64,000 nucleotides of DNA, taken from NCBI GenBank assembly GCA_948099385.1, contig CANUEZ040000193.1, forward strand, positions 6,274,501 through 6,338,500. Reading direction: 5' to 3'. Shown piece by piece: positions 50,455-61,400 of this stretch. Both the position numbers and the translations under genes were made by a program. This DNA is from Fasciola hepatica. Its lineage: Eukaryota > Platyhelminthes > Trematoda > Plagiorchiida > Fasciolidae. The notes beneath the pieces were generated by a model that was not told where the DNA came from, ran no database searches, and was given only the letters and a program-made list of their open reading frames with translations. Numbering within the stretch: position 1 is the stretch's first letter; every line of letters begins with the position of its first letter.

Positions 50455-50712
50455 ATGGTCAACCGCTCCATATGGTATCTGAGTGAGACCACAGCATCAT
50501 ACCACGATAAAGGTAACTATACCGTTTTACCCAGAACGTTAGTCGCTGTCACTTCATTTGGAGCCGAGAAGGTTTTCATGGAAATAGAGGAGGAACTCAC
50601 ATATTTGTTGACGATGCTTTTGAAATACACGACGTATGGCAACGGACACCTCAAAATCAAACGGAATGCCTATTTTATTAGAAGACAGAATTTAAGGGAA
50701 GAAAATGGATGA
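50455..50712 (+). pseudogene. Ig-like F-G strand candidate upstream of R1C
   Basis: The frame begins MVNRSIWYLSETTASYHDKG and continues NYTVLPRTLVAVTSFGAEKV. Asp-Lys-Gly-Asn-Tyr is the usual F-strand start of an Ig domain, but Val replaces the Cys. The downstream alternating hydrophobics could be the G strand. It precedes the B/C-strand candidate at 50.96 kb by about 400 bp, which would suit consecutive Ig domains on separate exons. The rest of the frame (ITMLLKY to the stop) is unassigned. Confidence 0.25.
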
Positions 50713-50954
50713 AAACACGCAAGGAGGAAAAAAAGAATTCATCGTGGCTGATCTAACACATAATACCTTGAAATTTCGAATTAGAATGATGAGGCAATTT
50801 TGTGATTAGTATGGTATTGTATGTCGATTAGAGGGCATATTTGCCCCAAAGACACGATTCGGATGAATATATTACTACAAAGTGATGCAAATTGCGCCTT
50901 AAACTGACAAGATTAGGATTTCAATGGAATTCAGTCTTCATATTTCCTCCACTG

Positions 50955-51107
50955 CATCAAGTAGATTCAAATCTGGGTAGTTCAGTCGTACGTGGAGTTG
51001 GAACATCATTGGGAAAATTGGAGTTAGATGGCGACCGATTTTATGTAGGTTCATCTGCAACGGTCAATTGTATATCAGACTGGGCAACAAGCTTTCGGAT
51101 AAGTTAG
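50955..51107 (+). pseudogene. Ig-like exon candidate in R1C
   Basis: The clearest member of the set: VDSNLGSSVVRGVGTSLGKL, LELDGDRFYV, then GSSATVNCISDWATSFRIS. Gly-Ser-Ser-Ala-Thr-Val-Asn-Cys is a textbook Ig B strand, and Arg-Ile-Ser before the exon end suits the C strand. In copy C the next codon is a stop, whereas copies A and B continue into Trp. The comparison shows the frame was once longer. Function is inferred only at fold level: a cell-surface or secreted Ig-family protein. Confidence 0.35.
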
Positions 51108-51164
51108 TGCTTGAGACAAAAGACCAAGCCTTGATCTCGCTACAAAAATATGCTCAATGGCTCG

Positions 51165-51445
51165 ACTGAAAATTCTCTTTTGCACAGGATTGGACCAAAT
51201 GTACCTATACCCTGGTCTCGAGGATCTCTGGATATAAGTCCAACGGCATATTTCCTGGGCGGTTATGTTGAGATGAAATTTCACGAACTCAAGGCCGAGA
51301 ACCTGGATGAGTTGGAAAGTCGGATCCAACCTGTATGTGATGCGATTCCAACATCAATGCTAGAGGCAGTTCAACATAATATGATTCGACGGCTGACGAT
51401 TTGCTTGGTTCAAGTTGGCAGCGTTTTTTCAGCATCTAATGTGAC
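51165..51445 (+). pseudogene. mariner/Tc1-type transposase C-terminus, R1C
   Basis: One open frame (within 51150-51497) reads SLDISPTAYFLGGYVEMKFH, then AENLDELESRIQPVCDAIPT, and SMLEAVQHNMIRRLTICLV. This matches the final part of DDE transposases of the mariner/Tc1 superfamily: Ser-Pro-Asp-x-x-Pro around the third catalytic position, Phe-Leu-Trp-Gly-Tyr (here Leu-Gly-Gly-Tyr), then a helical tail with Ile-Pro and Met-Leu. Here the Pro before Asp is Leu. Upstream domains are not found, so it is a fragment of about 90 residues. Confidence 0.65.
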
Positions 51446-51475
51446 GGTAAATACGGTGCCTATCAGCAACATGAA

Positions 51476-51829
51476 ACGAACTATTCCTTTTGTTTAGAGC
51501 CGAGGAACGATCAAACAGTCTTCTTAAAGGCCAACACGACCTGATTTTGCTCGTTGATCTTGGTTTTTGAAACCAAATTTGAGGTTATCGTGGTTCAGGC
51601 TCAAATGTCGTTTTAACTCAATCGGTCCAAGAACCATAGTGGAAAATGGAGCAGTTCAATACGCAACAGTCTCGCTTCAGCCGCCGAAATTTGACGATGA
51701 CAAGCAGTGGAACAGTCGAAGAGCTGGTACGTTTGTCAGAAAGATATAGTGCGGAAACGACGAAGAGAAATTATTTGACGCCATATTTCAGGCAACATTT
51801 CCCTGATGACATTCTCTAAATTCTCATCA
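51476..51829. other. Unassigned part of the composite unit
   Basis: It corresponds in position to 11365-11815 of R1A but I find little similarity. A 60-codon plus frame at 51567-51749 shows no family. Confidence 0.35.
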
Positions 51830-52151
51830 GTTGGAACATATCGCCACTCACGGTGCGATGGACGGTTTCCTATGAGAGCAACTTTAGAGGCCACAAAGGA
51901 GACGAATGGCACTGACAATAATAATTCACTGCAAAACAATGTTGCAATCCGTCCATGAAACAAGCCGATCTATTTGCTTTCGTAACTCGTGAGTGATGTC
52001 GTTGAAAACCGTGTTCCAAGAACAACCGAAACTAATTCAGGTCGCGGTATTGTGAGAAATTTGCACGGTGCCATTTAAAGTTTTCTCACCATGAAAAAGT
52101 GAATAGGTCCACAGTCAGACTGGAACCGCGAATACCCAGCTGGACCATAAC
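51830..52151 (+). pseudogene. Conserved exon-like block, copy C
   Basis: Counterpart of 11850-12190. The shared frame reads NISPLTVRWTVSYESNFRGH then GDEWH and a stop; the continuation FTAKQCC, QADLFAFVTRE still follows. The GTGAGT donor is kept (51990). The block ends at CCATAAC, where an insertion interrupts the unit. Ig domain or M1 aminopeptidase piece are alternatives, as for copy A. Confidence 0.35.
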
Positions 52152-52214
52152 AATTTGCAGATGCAGCACTAAAGATGTGCATCTCTACTAACCGATATAG
52201 CGGGTATTTGTTTA

Positions 52215-52419
52215 CCAGACATCTATCGACGCGAATGGGAGCTATAAATTTTTTGTTCTTCGACCATTTCGTCCATCCGCCTCGCACACAATCAACGGAC
52301 TGACGGTCCCAATCCAGACAATGATTGCATACACCACGAAAGATCTGCCTTGCTGGCGGCAGCATAAGAAAGACCAAATCCAAGGGATCATACAATATAG
52401 CCACATGTTTTACGACAGA
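52215..52419 (-). pseudogene. BEL/Pao LTR retroelement fragment (Pao domain)
   Basis: Within a 123-codon minus frame I read VVKHVAILYDPLDLVFLMLP, ARQIFRGVCNHCLDWD, then GGWTKWSK and VDRCL. Ile-Tyr-Asp-Pro-Leu-Gly, here Leu-Tyr-Asp-Pro-Leu-Asp, followed by Leu-Pro-Ala-(Arg/Lys), a Trp-Asp, and Trp-x-x-Trp is the hallmark of the Pao domain that follows the RT in BEL/Pao polyproteins. No RT, protease or integrase is recognised next to it. The frame start and end are arbitrary. Confidence 0.65.
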
Positions 52420-52691
52420 TAAAAAGCAAGAGTTGCTACAAGTCACGATTTACATTCAAGACGATCTCGCTGCGTCTCAACATGGTTTATACTGCAAAAC
52501 GATCCATATCAAATAAATTATTATGCAACAGTATTGTGCGACAAATATAGGGGGAATTACAAAAAATGTCACCGTGGTAAAGACACATTTCCAAACAGCT
52601 TGTTCTGCTGATACAATATGGGTTTTCATCGATGTACGGCTACGGCTTCGGCAAACCTCAATACCCTTGCATTCCTTATCACGTATATGAC

Positions 52692-52741
52692 CCGAAACGC
52701 AGTGTTTCGGTCAGCTGGATGTTGCGTCATCTGAAGATGAC
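52692..52741. other. Two adjacent hairpins
   Basis: CCGAAAC and GTTTCGG pair around GCAGT (52692-52710); GTCATCT and AGATGAC pair around GA (52726-52741). Both are perfect 7-bp stems, 15 bp apart. They lie inside the insertion. They resemble structured ends of retroelements, but I could not fit a known ribozyme. Confidence 0.6.
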
Positions 52742-53704
52742 AAGCGACTGCAGACGACTATACCTTTTGATTTCGAACTTTGTGAATATGCGTTTGATCT
52801 GAACTGGAGTGCATCACAAGACGTTGTGCACAATTTGGAATGTGTCCAAATAATTGGTTAGACAACTGTCGTTCTTTTCCACCCACGTAGGTTGCTCCGC
52901 AAATTCGTAAATCAGATTAGATTTGGTGTACGGAGGTGGACGTTATTTTTCACCGAGGGCTTTGAGGCCCCAATCGTTCGATGAACAAGTATTAGGTCAG
53001 TTGCACCTTATGTTCTAGGAATAGCTGAACCAAGTCGCCGTTTGAGCAGACATTGACATCATCACATTTGAATGGAATACAGAGGATTACTAGTGATTTC
53101 CCTACTGAACAAGTATATATCTGGTAACTATAGGCCTGCTGTGCCTTTTGATAAACGTATGAGGATGAGCGTTTTCGGTCGACGCCTCTTTCAGCTGTTG
53201 CATTTCGCTATCAATCATGCTTCCGTGCAAATTCAGCCTACTCTCCGAAATGGTGTTCGGACCAGGCTACGTTTATATTCCACCAGTACTAAGCTGTCAG
53301 TGTGCAAGTATAGGCTTGTCCAAGTTTCTTTTCTATGAAGTCAGATTTGGCGATTTTTCCGTCATTCCTCCTAGTCATGATAATCTCAAAGAAGGGAAGT
53401 GTGTTGTCAACATCTGCGCCCATCGTAGTTCGTATACTCGGATGCAGATGATTGAGTTCATTCATAATCCACGTCGTCTATTCAAGACTTTCGTGACGAT
53501 AGAAATATCATCAAAGTATATTTTGTAGAGCTGTGTGATTTACAGGATTTTGCTCGCCTTCACACGTTGGCCGAATATAATTTTCCGAAACAATCGGTAA
53601 CTGTTGTAGGGAATCTATCATTGGTTGCACTGAATGAACTAAATTGCGGGCTGTCTCTTGAGGTCTGGGCATCTGTATACCACCGAAGAAAATAAACAGC
53701 ATAG

Positions 53705-54650
53705 AGACACTAGCACAATTTGAATATTTACTCGAATAACGAAAACTATTCAAACTCACTTAAAAAGATGCTCAGACGTGGTTCCAAGCGGAGCTGGTTG
53801 ACTTCGAACCACAGTAACTGGTAACATCGTTCAGACATCAATCACTCACCACATCTGAGTGCATTTTTATTAATGAAAATCTGCAGTTGCAAACTGACTT
53901 GGTAATTTTACGCCCAAACGATGATTCCGGACCCTTGCTGACTCATTCGAGTGAATATGAGAAAATGGAGACCGTTCTTGACTATCCCAGCAAGTTCGTG
54001 CGTCGAGGTAACTGCGATGAACCTGATGAACTAGAACAAGAGGTATCGGCTGAAGCACACAGTCTACTAGAAAGAGTTTACCAATTAGATCACAGCTCAA
54101 CATCTGATGCCAAATGGAACTCAAAATCCACAACTGCATGGTCCACCGAAACTACACAAACCAGAATTTTCACCGAGACAAATACTATAGATGATAAATT
54201 CATCACAGCACGAATTGGCGAAATGGGTAATGAAATTACTTGAATCAGTTCATGATTTAATGGCCAGAGACACTATCAAAGAAAGTTTCCAAATAGTAGA
54301 GATCTTTGGGCCAGATCATTGTGAAAGGGAAACACACGGCTTCATTTGATATCCAATCACTGTTCACGGATTTTCGCTTTAAGGAGGTCATTCATTTCAT
54401 CTGCTACCATGGAGTGCAAAACACACCAGTCTCATTTCAGGAACGACAATTACTACCATGCTCAACAGTCGTATCGCGTTTTCCCCTTGGCCGAGCCTAC
54501 AGACAAATTGACGCAGTCGCAATACGGAGCTCACTGGATTCATTTTGGCTCACTTTGCGGAAAATACGAGCTTGTTCATGAATGCTGTGTTGGTGATATA
54601 AGGTCTCACAGCCGCAAAAGCCCACTGCACTATTAAACTAACCGGAAACC
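53705..54650 (+). pseudogene. Penelope-like element reverse transcriptase, copy C
   Basis: Better preserved than copy A. Pieces in order: AQTWFQAELVDFEPQ (53770), TDLVILRPNDDSGPLLTHSS (53890), a 118-codon frame to 54243, GTQNPQLHGPPKLHKP in a shifted frame (54115-54165), TASFDIQSLFTDF at 54330, the RT motif A with its Asp intact, RAYRQIDAVAIRSSLDSF near 54495, and CCVGDI near 54583 where the YVDD box should be, so one catalytic Asp is lost. A frameshift near 54085 and stops between pieces inactivate it. There is no GIY-YIG domain downstream. The match to copy A is collinear throughout. Confidence 0.75.
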
Positions 54651-55310
54651 AGACTGTTCGGCTTGAAGTGGGGGATCGCATAAGGTCCCAATATGTCAGA
54701 TGTGGTCACCAGCCGAGTCACAATGGATTTCCTCCTACCACGAAAAATATCGTCCTTCGAGGAACCTCTGACCTCCCAAGTGTCAAGTGAAAGCTCTGCG
54801 CCATCGATCGCTGTTTGGTGTATCTTGCCGATGGTAAAGGCTTTCTTGCCAGGAAACAGGAGGACAATTGCCATCAGAAAGAAGCAAATTTGTATTGATT
54901 TTCCAGTGCGGTTTTTTCTATTAAATTAGTTTCATAATAAAGGGATTTCGAGGAAATCCTGGGATTATTGAGAATATCTCACACAGTGTGTTCTGGTCCT
55001 CACTGTTGAGCTTGGATGATGAAGGGCAATATTTGGTAGGATATCCGATAGCAAATCACATGATCATACATATGATTACCACGAATCTCCTAATCAACAC
55101 GGAAATTCCAAAAATACAGTATGTTGATCTCTCTGTACGCCAGAGATGCCACTGCCGTATAAATTCTTGAATTCCTAAAACGGTTTGTCATCCAATAATC
55201 TGCTCAATTATATCCGTAATATATGTCCATTATATTCAGAAGGAAATGGTATTGATGACGTTGACATATTACCGCCTGCGATCAGGTCGTGGGAATGCAA
55301 TCTGCATCAG
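54651..55310 (+). repeat. Conserved block downstream of the PLE, copy C, with Ig-like strands
   Basis: Matches 13031-13720. LTSQVSSESSAPSIAVWCIL (54765-54825) could be Ig B-C strands with the Cys changed to Ser; VFWSSLLSLDDEGQYLVGYP (54987-55045), preceded by an acceptor-like CACACAG, has an E-F strand pattern with Asp-Glu-Gly-Gln-Tyr. Frames are open in both copies over these parts. Homology to copy A ends near 55310. Confidence 0.4.
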
Positions 55311-57395
55311 TGGCTTCATGAATTTTAAATTAGACTAATTCATTTTGGCCTATCGAAGAATGGACTATATGCAGATGTTTATCCGTCAACCATGGGTACA
55401 AGCCTACAGACAGAGCAAGTTCATGATTGACGCAAGTAACACAAACCACATGTATAAAGAAGGGCATGAATATGGAAGAGGGGCAAAACATCCGACGCAC
55501 ACGTGAATCGACAAAATAAAGGGTTGGTAGGAGTAGAGAAGTAAATAATAATTCAGATTGAATTTGAATTATGAGGAAAACGAGCAAGCCGTTAACAATA
55601 CAGAAACATCTATGATCGAGACCTTTCTTCGTTGTCACGGTTCAGAAAGCAGGAGGCAAATAAAACACGGCTAAACACTGAAGAATGGAATTGTATTTCA
55701 TCTCTTTTGTAAATCCGTAGTCAGTTTACTGTACTGTGTACAATCTGATGTTCCAACTGGCCCAGTCATCGATACACGGAAATAGAAAAATAATCTGAAT
55801 AGGAAAGCTGCTTGAATTTACCATATAATTCATTTAAAGTATGGATGAATAAATTGAGGCGTTTAATGGACTAGCTCAAATGTGAATCGACTACTGCAAC
55901 ACACTAATGAGGAAAAAAGAATAGTGATCCTGAATAGTAATAGGAAACGATGACGTGCCAAATAAAGTGTAAATCTATTGTCCGTGACAAACGGCTGGTT
56001 TTCGAACCGTTTATATTCCCGGTTTGAGGAAGCGGCTCCCCGTCTTCCATGTCGTGCGCACTGTTCTCCTTATGACACAAAAGGTCGAATATGGCTTCAG
56101 ACCATTGAAATTCTTTCGTTTGTGTGCCTATAACTACTGGCGCATTTGATGGGTGGTCTGGTGAACAGGGCAAACCCATCCTTGTGGCATCTGATCTGCA
56201 TGCTGTATAAGATAGTATAGGACCTAAACGAACAAAAATGTGGTGCTTTAGTTGATCATAGTTTGTCATGTTGCCGTGGCAGAGGTTTTGTGTTGCGAAC
56301 GCACAAGTGGTCCTTAAGGAAGTCTACGAAAGGTTTGCTTCTGTTGTGGTTACAGCAACCGAATCGGCCTTTCCCGGGAAGCCAGTCCGAATAACCACGA
56401 GCGTTAACCGGAGCGTCGGCTGTGGTCGAATGAGTGTGGACTTCAATGCGCGGTATACCTTCCAACTGATGAGCTGAAAAGTCTGTTCGTATATGCCTAT
56501 GTCAACCATGTTCAATGCTGAGAAATGAGATCACTATATTGCCAGCTAACAAAATTGAACTCCATCAAGTAATGTCATAACCCTCTCAGTTTTTGGTGTC
56601 ATCGTCAGCAATATACTGAATCATATATTTTGTGAAAGTTTGCTTCCGATCTCACTCAAAAAGCAATTGCGTATCACCAATCAAATAGAACACTAATTAT
56701 TGGAAAACAGGATTGATTACCGCTTGGTATCTGCATTTGATTGAACTGTCAACTGCCATCGGACAATACACATGTGGACAACCCACTGATCACTGAAACG
56801 AAGGACTATTTCAGATTTGCGTTAGACAAGTAGTCAGCTCATCAAACAGCGGAGACGTATTTATAGATGAATAGTGTCTGCAACCTCGCCAAAAATTAGT
56901 ATGCTGTGAAATTTGACCGAGTTATGGTTGGATCGGCTGTCGAGCATTGTGATTTCTATGCCTATTTGGAAGGAAATTCGTTTAGATCAGTGGACAGATT
57001 ACGTCTTTAACTGATTCGTGTCTGATCAACTCTCCATTTGGTAAAACTACCCATGACTGACTCTTCCGCTAGTCAGCTAAATGTTGCCCGAGTTATTTGA
57101 CGTCAGCTCGACTTTGCTGACCTCATTACTTTCATTCTGTGGTTGCATATTTGATTTATTTATCCAACCCTCATTTGGTATTGCTGAATTTCCGTTTCGA
57201 GGGACAAATTGTTTGGTTTCAGAATTTGATTGACTGTACTTAGTTTGGTTTGTTATTAGTTGACCTATTGCGTGCAAAATTGACCTCAGAGGTCAAATCT
57301 CGACTGTATTTGCATGTGTAAAGTAAAAGTCTTTGATCGTTCAATGGATTCGTAGTGGCCTCGATAGGGTTGAGGAAAAGACCGTTATCTGGCCA
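55311..57395. other. Segment without counterpart in unit A
   Basis: It replaces the 13.7-17.4 kb stretch of the first unit. The minus frame at 55904-56269 (121 codons, MTNYDQLKHHIFVRLGPILS) and the overlapping frames at 56256-56515 lie in a GC-richer patch that could be an element remnant, but I cannot assign it. The minus frame 55330-55638 is hydrophobic and unassigned. Confidence 0.3.
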
Positions 57396-57399
57396 CCAT

Positions 57400-58375
57400 A
57401 TTTACCTGAACTGACTTTTCTGTTACGGTTGCCCTCTTTATCAAATCCGTTTGTACTCGGTCGCGGTTCGCGTTCTGATTCGTCGTTGCGAGCGTTTGCA
57501 TTCCGTGTGTTTCTCGTATCGGTACTGTTTTGGGTCCTCGTTGAATAGAATACATCGTCACATCTTTCCCTTGGCATGCATCTTCTCTATTCGTTCAACA
57601 GAGAGGGTTACGTTGGAATTTCGATGTGAGACCGGAATAAAGACACGTTCATAAGCCTCGCTTAAACGTCTCCCGAAAGATGATGTTTAGCTTTTTAAGT
57701 CATTTAGTGGTATAATATGCAGCGTAGTCAGTGAATATGCTCCCACGCTGCATCTGCCGCTCAATCTGCTAATCCTCATACAAATACGAAACAAAATTTG
57801 AAAGTTATACTCGACAGACAGAAAATTAACGCAACCAGTGGTACCAGGTTTGTGGCTGGTGAACGAGATGAACATTCAGGTGATCGATCACGATCTGCAT
57901 TGTGCAGGCACGGAAAAGAGCTGTTCAATAAAATGCAAACCATTGGAGAAGCGGGTATTATTTCGTGGTTATTTTAGACCATATGAAGTCAGATCAATTC
58001 CTACGGATTTCATCCAAAGAGAATGAAATTAGTAGATTTTATTTGAGTGTTGATACGCCAGTATATATTTGGTCGAGAGCAACCAGGCGATGTGAGTATA
58101 CATTTGTCTTGATGGATTGGTACGAAATTCCGTTTCATAGGGAATCACTATCGAAACACAGGATCGTTCATTTGGCAAGAGCACATGAAACCAGCACATT
58201 CGTGCAATCTTTTCACACAGTCACACAGCTTGAAATAGAACAGAATGGAACAGGAGCATCAAATTACAAATGGGAACATCTTAGCCATGAGTCACAGCTG
58301 TCACACACTCAGCTCGTTTCTTCAAGTACGCCGATGAAAATAATTCACGAGAGGAAACATTTCCGAGCAGCCTAG
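57400..58375 (+). repeat. Block B, copy C
   Basis: Matches 17.4-18.25 kb, and internally 24854-25463. It holds an AATAAA-type signal near 57640 and a long frame (57965-58375, 136 codons) with SVDTPVYIWSRATRRCEYTF, VLMDWYEIPFHRESLSKH and GASNYKWEHLSHES. The frame is longer than in copy A, which stops earlier. The product is unidentified. It could be the last coding part of a host gene or an element of unknown class. Confidence 0.55.
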
Positions 58376-61300
58376 TCTTGTGGCAAACACTCACAAATGT
58401 CTAGATTGCATTCATTCCACTGTCAGATCACGTTTTCTAGAATAAAGCACCACTGTTGAATCTACCTCACCTACACGTTTAAACAATGGGAATTATCACG
58501 GTTTTTGAGAACTTGCATTGGTCTTTGCATACAGACATTGCTGTCTAGAAATTTCATCGATCGCCATTTTAAATTCATGAAGTCCAACAGTTCGTTTCTT
58601 CGCAATCTGTTATTTCTTCATTCGTGCATAAGTGTATGTTTCCCATGTTTCCATATTGTTCTGCCTTATTTATTTCGGTCTGCTGAAAAGAGACTACATC
58701 ACTGTTGGTAGAGGTCTGTACAGAATCCGTCTTGTTTCTGGGCGTATGCGATAAGCATATAACATCATCCATTTAATTTGTCAGAAATATCATTGCGGAC
58801 TGTTCAAGGATGAATTATTGTCTCAGCCGTGAACACGTTTTGACGTAGGGAGAGTTTCTTCATATGATCAGTTAAACATGCACAAGCCAGTATAACAACA
58901 AATTCATAGAAAATAATCGAAAAATAGGATTTGGTAATTCAGGAACTGGTAAAGAACGCGGCTTGAATACTGTATCAGCAGTTTTTCGAAAGTAGTCTGA
59001 TGGAAACTTCCCATGGGTCTGTTGACATTTTTAATAAAACATGTTGTCGAAATGACAAAACAGACGCGACAGAGCGGATAGTCTCGTCAATGACCGAATC
59101 TCCGTTATATGAAAACTAATAAAATGGTTGCTTAGGTTCCGAAATCCTGTTATGTTGTGAAGGACAGTTGATCATCTAGAATAATCTCCGTTCAAATATA
59201 AGGTGATCTATCCACAGCGAACACTGAGAAAATGGATCAAATAAAAGATCTGTCTACAAGGACACTATCTATTCTGCACTGAAATTGTTCCAGAGAAGTA
59301 CAAGATAAGCACAGTGCAAACACTGTTTCTCGGGCTAGAGTAGATTTGGACGACAAAGCCACTGGAGGGAGAAATCATTCGAATTATTGAAACGCTGATG
59401 TCAATTGCGTATCCAGCATAACTCCTGAAAAATTATTATCAAATCAAGCTGATAATTAATAGTCTTCCACTGGGCTTAAAAATAAATTTATAAATACCTC
59501 ATAAGTGAAACTTTAGGATCAACCGAATCAACAATCGTTTGAAGCCAACTTCCCGCAAATCTACTATACTGCCGAACCGGTTATTATGTTTACGTTATTC
59601 CCCGATCACACGTCATACAAAGGTTTAACACATTCACATGTGGCTTGAGAACGAAACTCAACACGATTGCGTCATCGATCAATGAAAGATCACTGAGTGC
59701 CACAAATTGTTTGAAGACAGGGCATTACGTCACTGCCAGTCAGACAGTCATAGGGATTTGCCTACTGGAAACACTAGAAAAACATTTCTCCAATAAACAA
59801 CGCGACACCATCACGTGATCCACCTAAGTATATGAAGCAACAAATTTGATTCAATCAGGATGAATACTCATTTTCCTGTCGCAAAAAATCTCGCATGAAC
59901 CAGGTTATGTATGCTCACGCAGCGCAAGTGGAGATCAGCGTTTTGACTGCTGTCATTATATTCACCGATATTCGAACTTGGCATTCAGTTTGACGCGAGC
60001 GTCGTAGTTGATTGGTGATATTGGTAAAAGTGATGTGATTGTGGTGATCATTCATGCGAGAGACGCGCCCAGAAAGCTGCCCAACCGGAGAAGACAGCCA
60101 AGTTACAAGACAATTCTACTACGTTTATGGAATGCGAGTAATGATTGTCAAACGTTTTTCCCAATTTATAATTTGATAAGGTGAGCTTTCAGTGAGATAT
60201 TTGCACATGTTCATTACGTACTTGCTATGACAGGGTAAAAGATAAATTAGAGGAACGTTGTTCATATGTGAAACTGAACTTGAAGTTATGGTTACCAGTG
60301 TTGTACTGACCTGTTTGTTTTGGTTCATGGTTACATTTGAACAATATTTTCCTGCAACTAGTGAATATTCATCTGATTTGGCAAATACGGTTGAGTGAGG
60401 ATACTTGATTAGGACATCAGAACACTCGATATCAAAACAACTAGTTGTCAGTGTTTCACCTGTGATAAAATATTAAACGTTTTTACAGATTTTGTACACT
60501 GGGTGATAGAAAAGCAGAAAAATAGTCGGTAATCTTGATTACAGCAAGTGACAAATTCGTGTCCATACAGTAGAGGTGTTATCAGTGTTACGACAGATAT
60601 TGTGTTGATAACTATCAGATGCGTGCCGTTTACGATTCGTCAAATTATTTTTGTGGGTAACTAGGATACATTAAGATATCTGAAATGTTGCTTTTGAGCA
60701 TTGGCATTTCTTGTTGCTATTACTTTGTCAGCTTATATCGGCAGAGGGTCTCCGTTATTATTGATCGAATTATCCGATTCCATGGAAGGGGTGGTAATTG
60801 TCGTTTGTCAGCTCTTCACTTGTATTGTGTTTAACCGACTTTGGTGATAAGCCTTTATGTGTCAAGACGTTTTTCCTGTTGTTCAACATACGTCACCTGC
60901 CCCACACTGAGAGCTGGAAATGTACGGACATTCTGCGCTTCATTCGTAAATTGAGAAATAGTCGAGAGGTGAACAAAACATGTATTCCGGCAGCGTAATA
61001 ACATCGTCCTGACTTGGAATATGGAGAACGGGCGATTGAGACTGACCTGCCACCTCTAAATTGAACTCATGGGTAGACAGATTGCTTTTCGACTGCTTGA
61101 TGACAAAGTGTGCTATCGTAATTCTGCGTAACATTATTGATGGAGAACCCGGGTTGTATATTGGGAATGAGAAATGATTTCATTTTTTCTACGTTTTATT
61201 TATAGATCATATCTTAATTACATTAGTGTTCAATCACTGCAGAAGTTGCCTTTTCTCTCTCAATAATATGAATCTGTGGTAGCGTGTGCATGGACTTGAT

Positions 61301-61400
61301 AAAATTTCCTTATGAATAAGTGAACGTCCTAGTGAGCCAGCAGATTGATGTGAATGTAATGCATCCGAGAAAAGCAAACAATTTATGGATTATATTTCCA
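58376..61400. repeat. Long downstream homology, copy C
   Basis: Collinear with 18.95-22.5 kb, same orientation, diverged with indels. Copy C lacks the CTGAA repeat and the 21.9-kb stretch is shorter. No coding sequence is recognised. Similarity fades after the match of CGTCCTAGTGAGCCA (61326) to 22470. Confidence 0.6.

Larger units (their letters stand above)
50745..51475 (+). repeat. Block R1, diverged copy C
   Basis: It aligns with 10700-11365 and 23740-24404 with many substitutions and indels. Anchors include TGATTAGTATGGTATTGTAT near 50803, GATTCAAATCTGGGTA near 50965 and TCTCGCTACAAAAATATG near 51134. It preserves the mariner frame better than copies A and B. Confidence 0.75.
52152..53704. 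mobile_element. 1.55-kb insertion in composite unit C, with BEL/Pao relic
   Basis: Copy A runs directly from CCATAAC (12187-12193) into the PLE start, but here 1.55 kb intervenes before the same sequence resumes at GACAC (53705). It contains the BEL/Pao fragment, two adjacent hairpins near 52.7 kb, and a frame at 53072-53338 (MEYRGLLVISLLNKYISGNY) without known family. I see no clear terminal repeats; short direct repeats at the edges are not convincing. It may be several nested pieces. Confidence 0.6.

Noticed and set aside
52680..52745. Hammerhead ribozyme of a Penelope-like or related element
   Set aside because: On the minus strand CAGATGA and later CGAAAC recall the two hammerhead cores, but the first core is mutated, no stem II can be drawn between them, and the GAAA is already used in a perfect hairpin.
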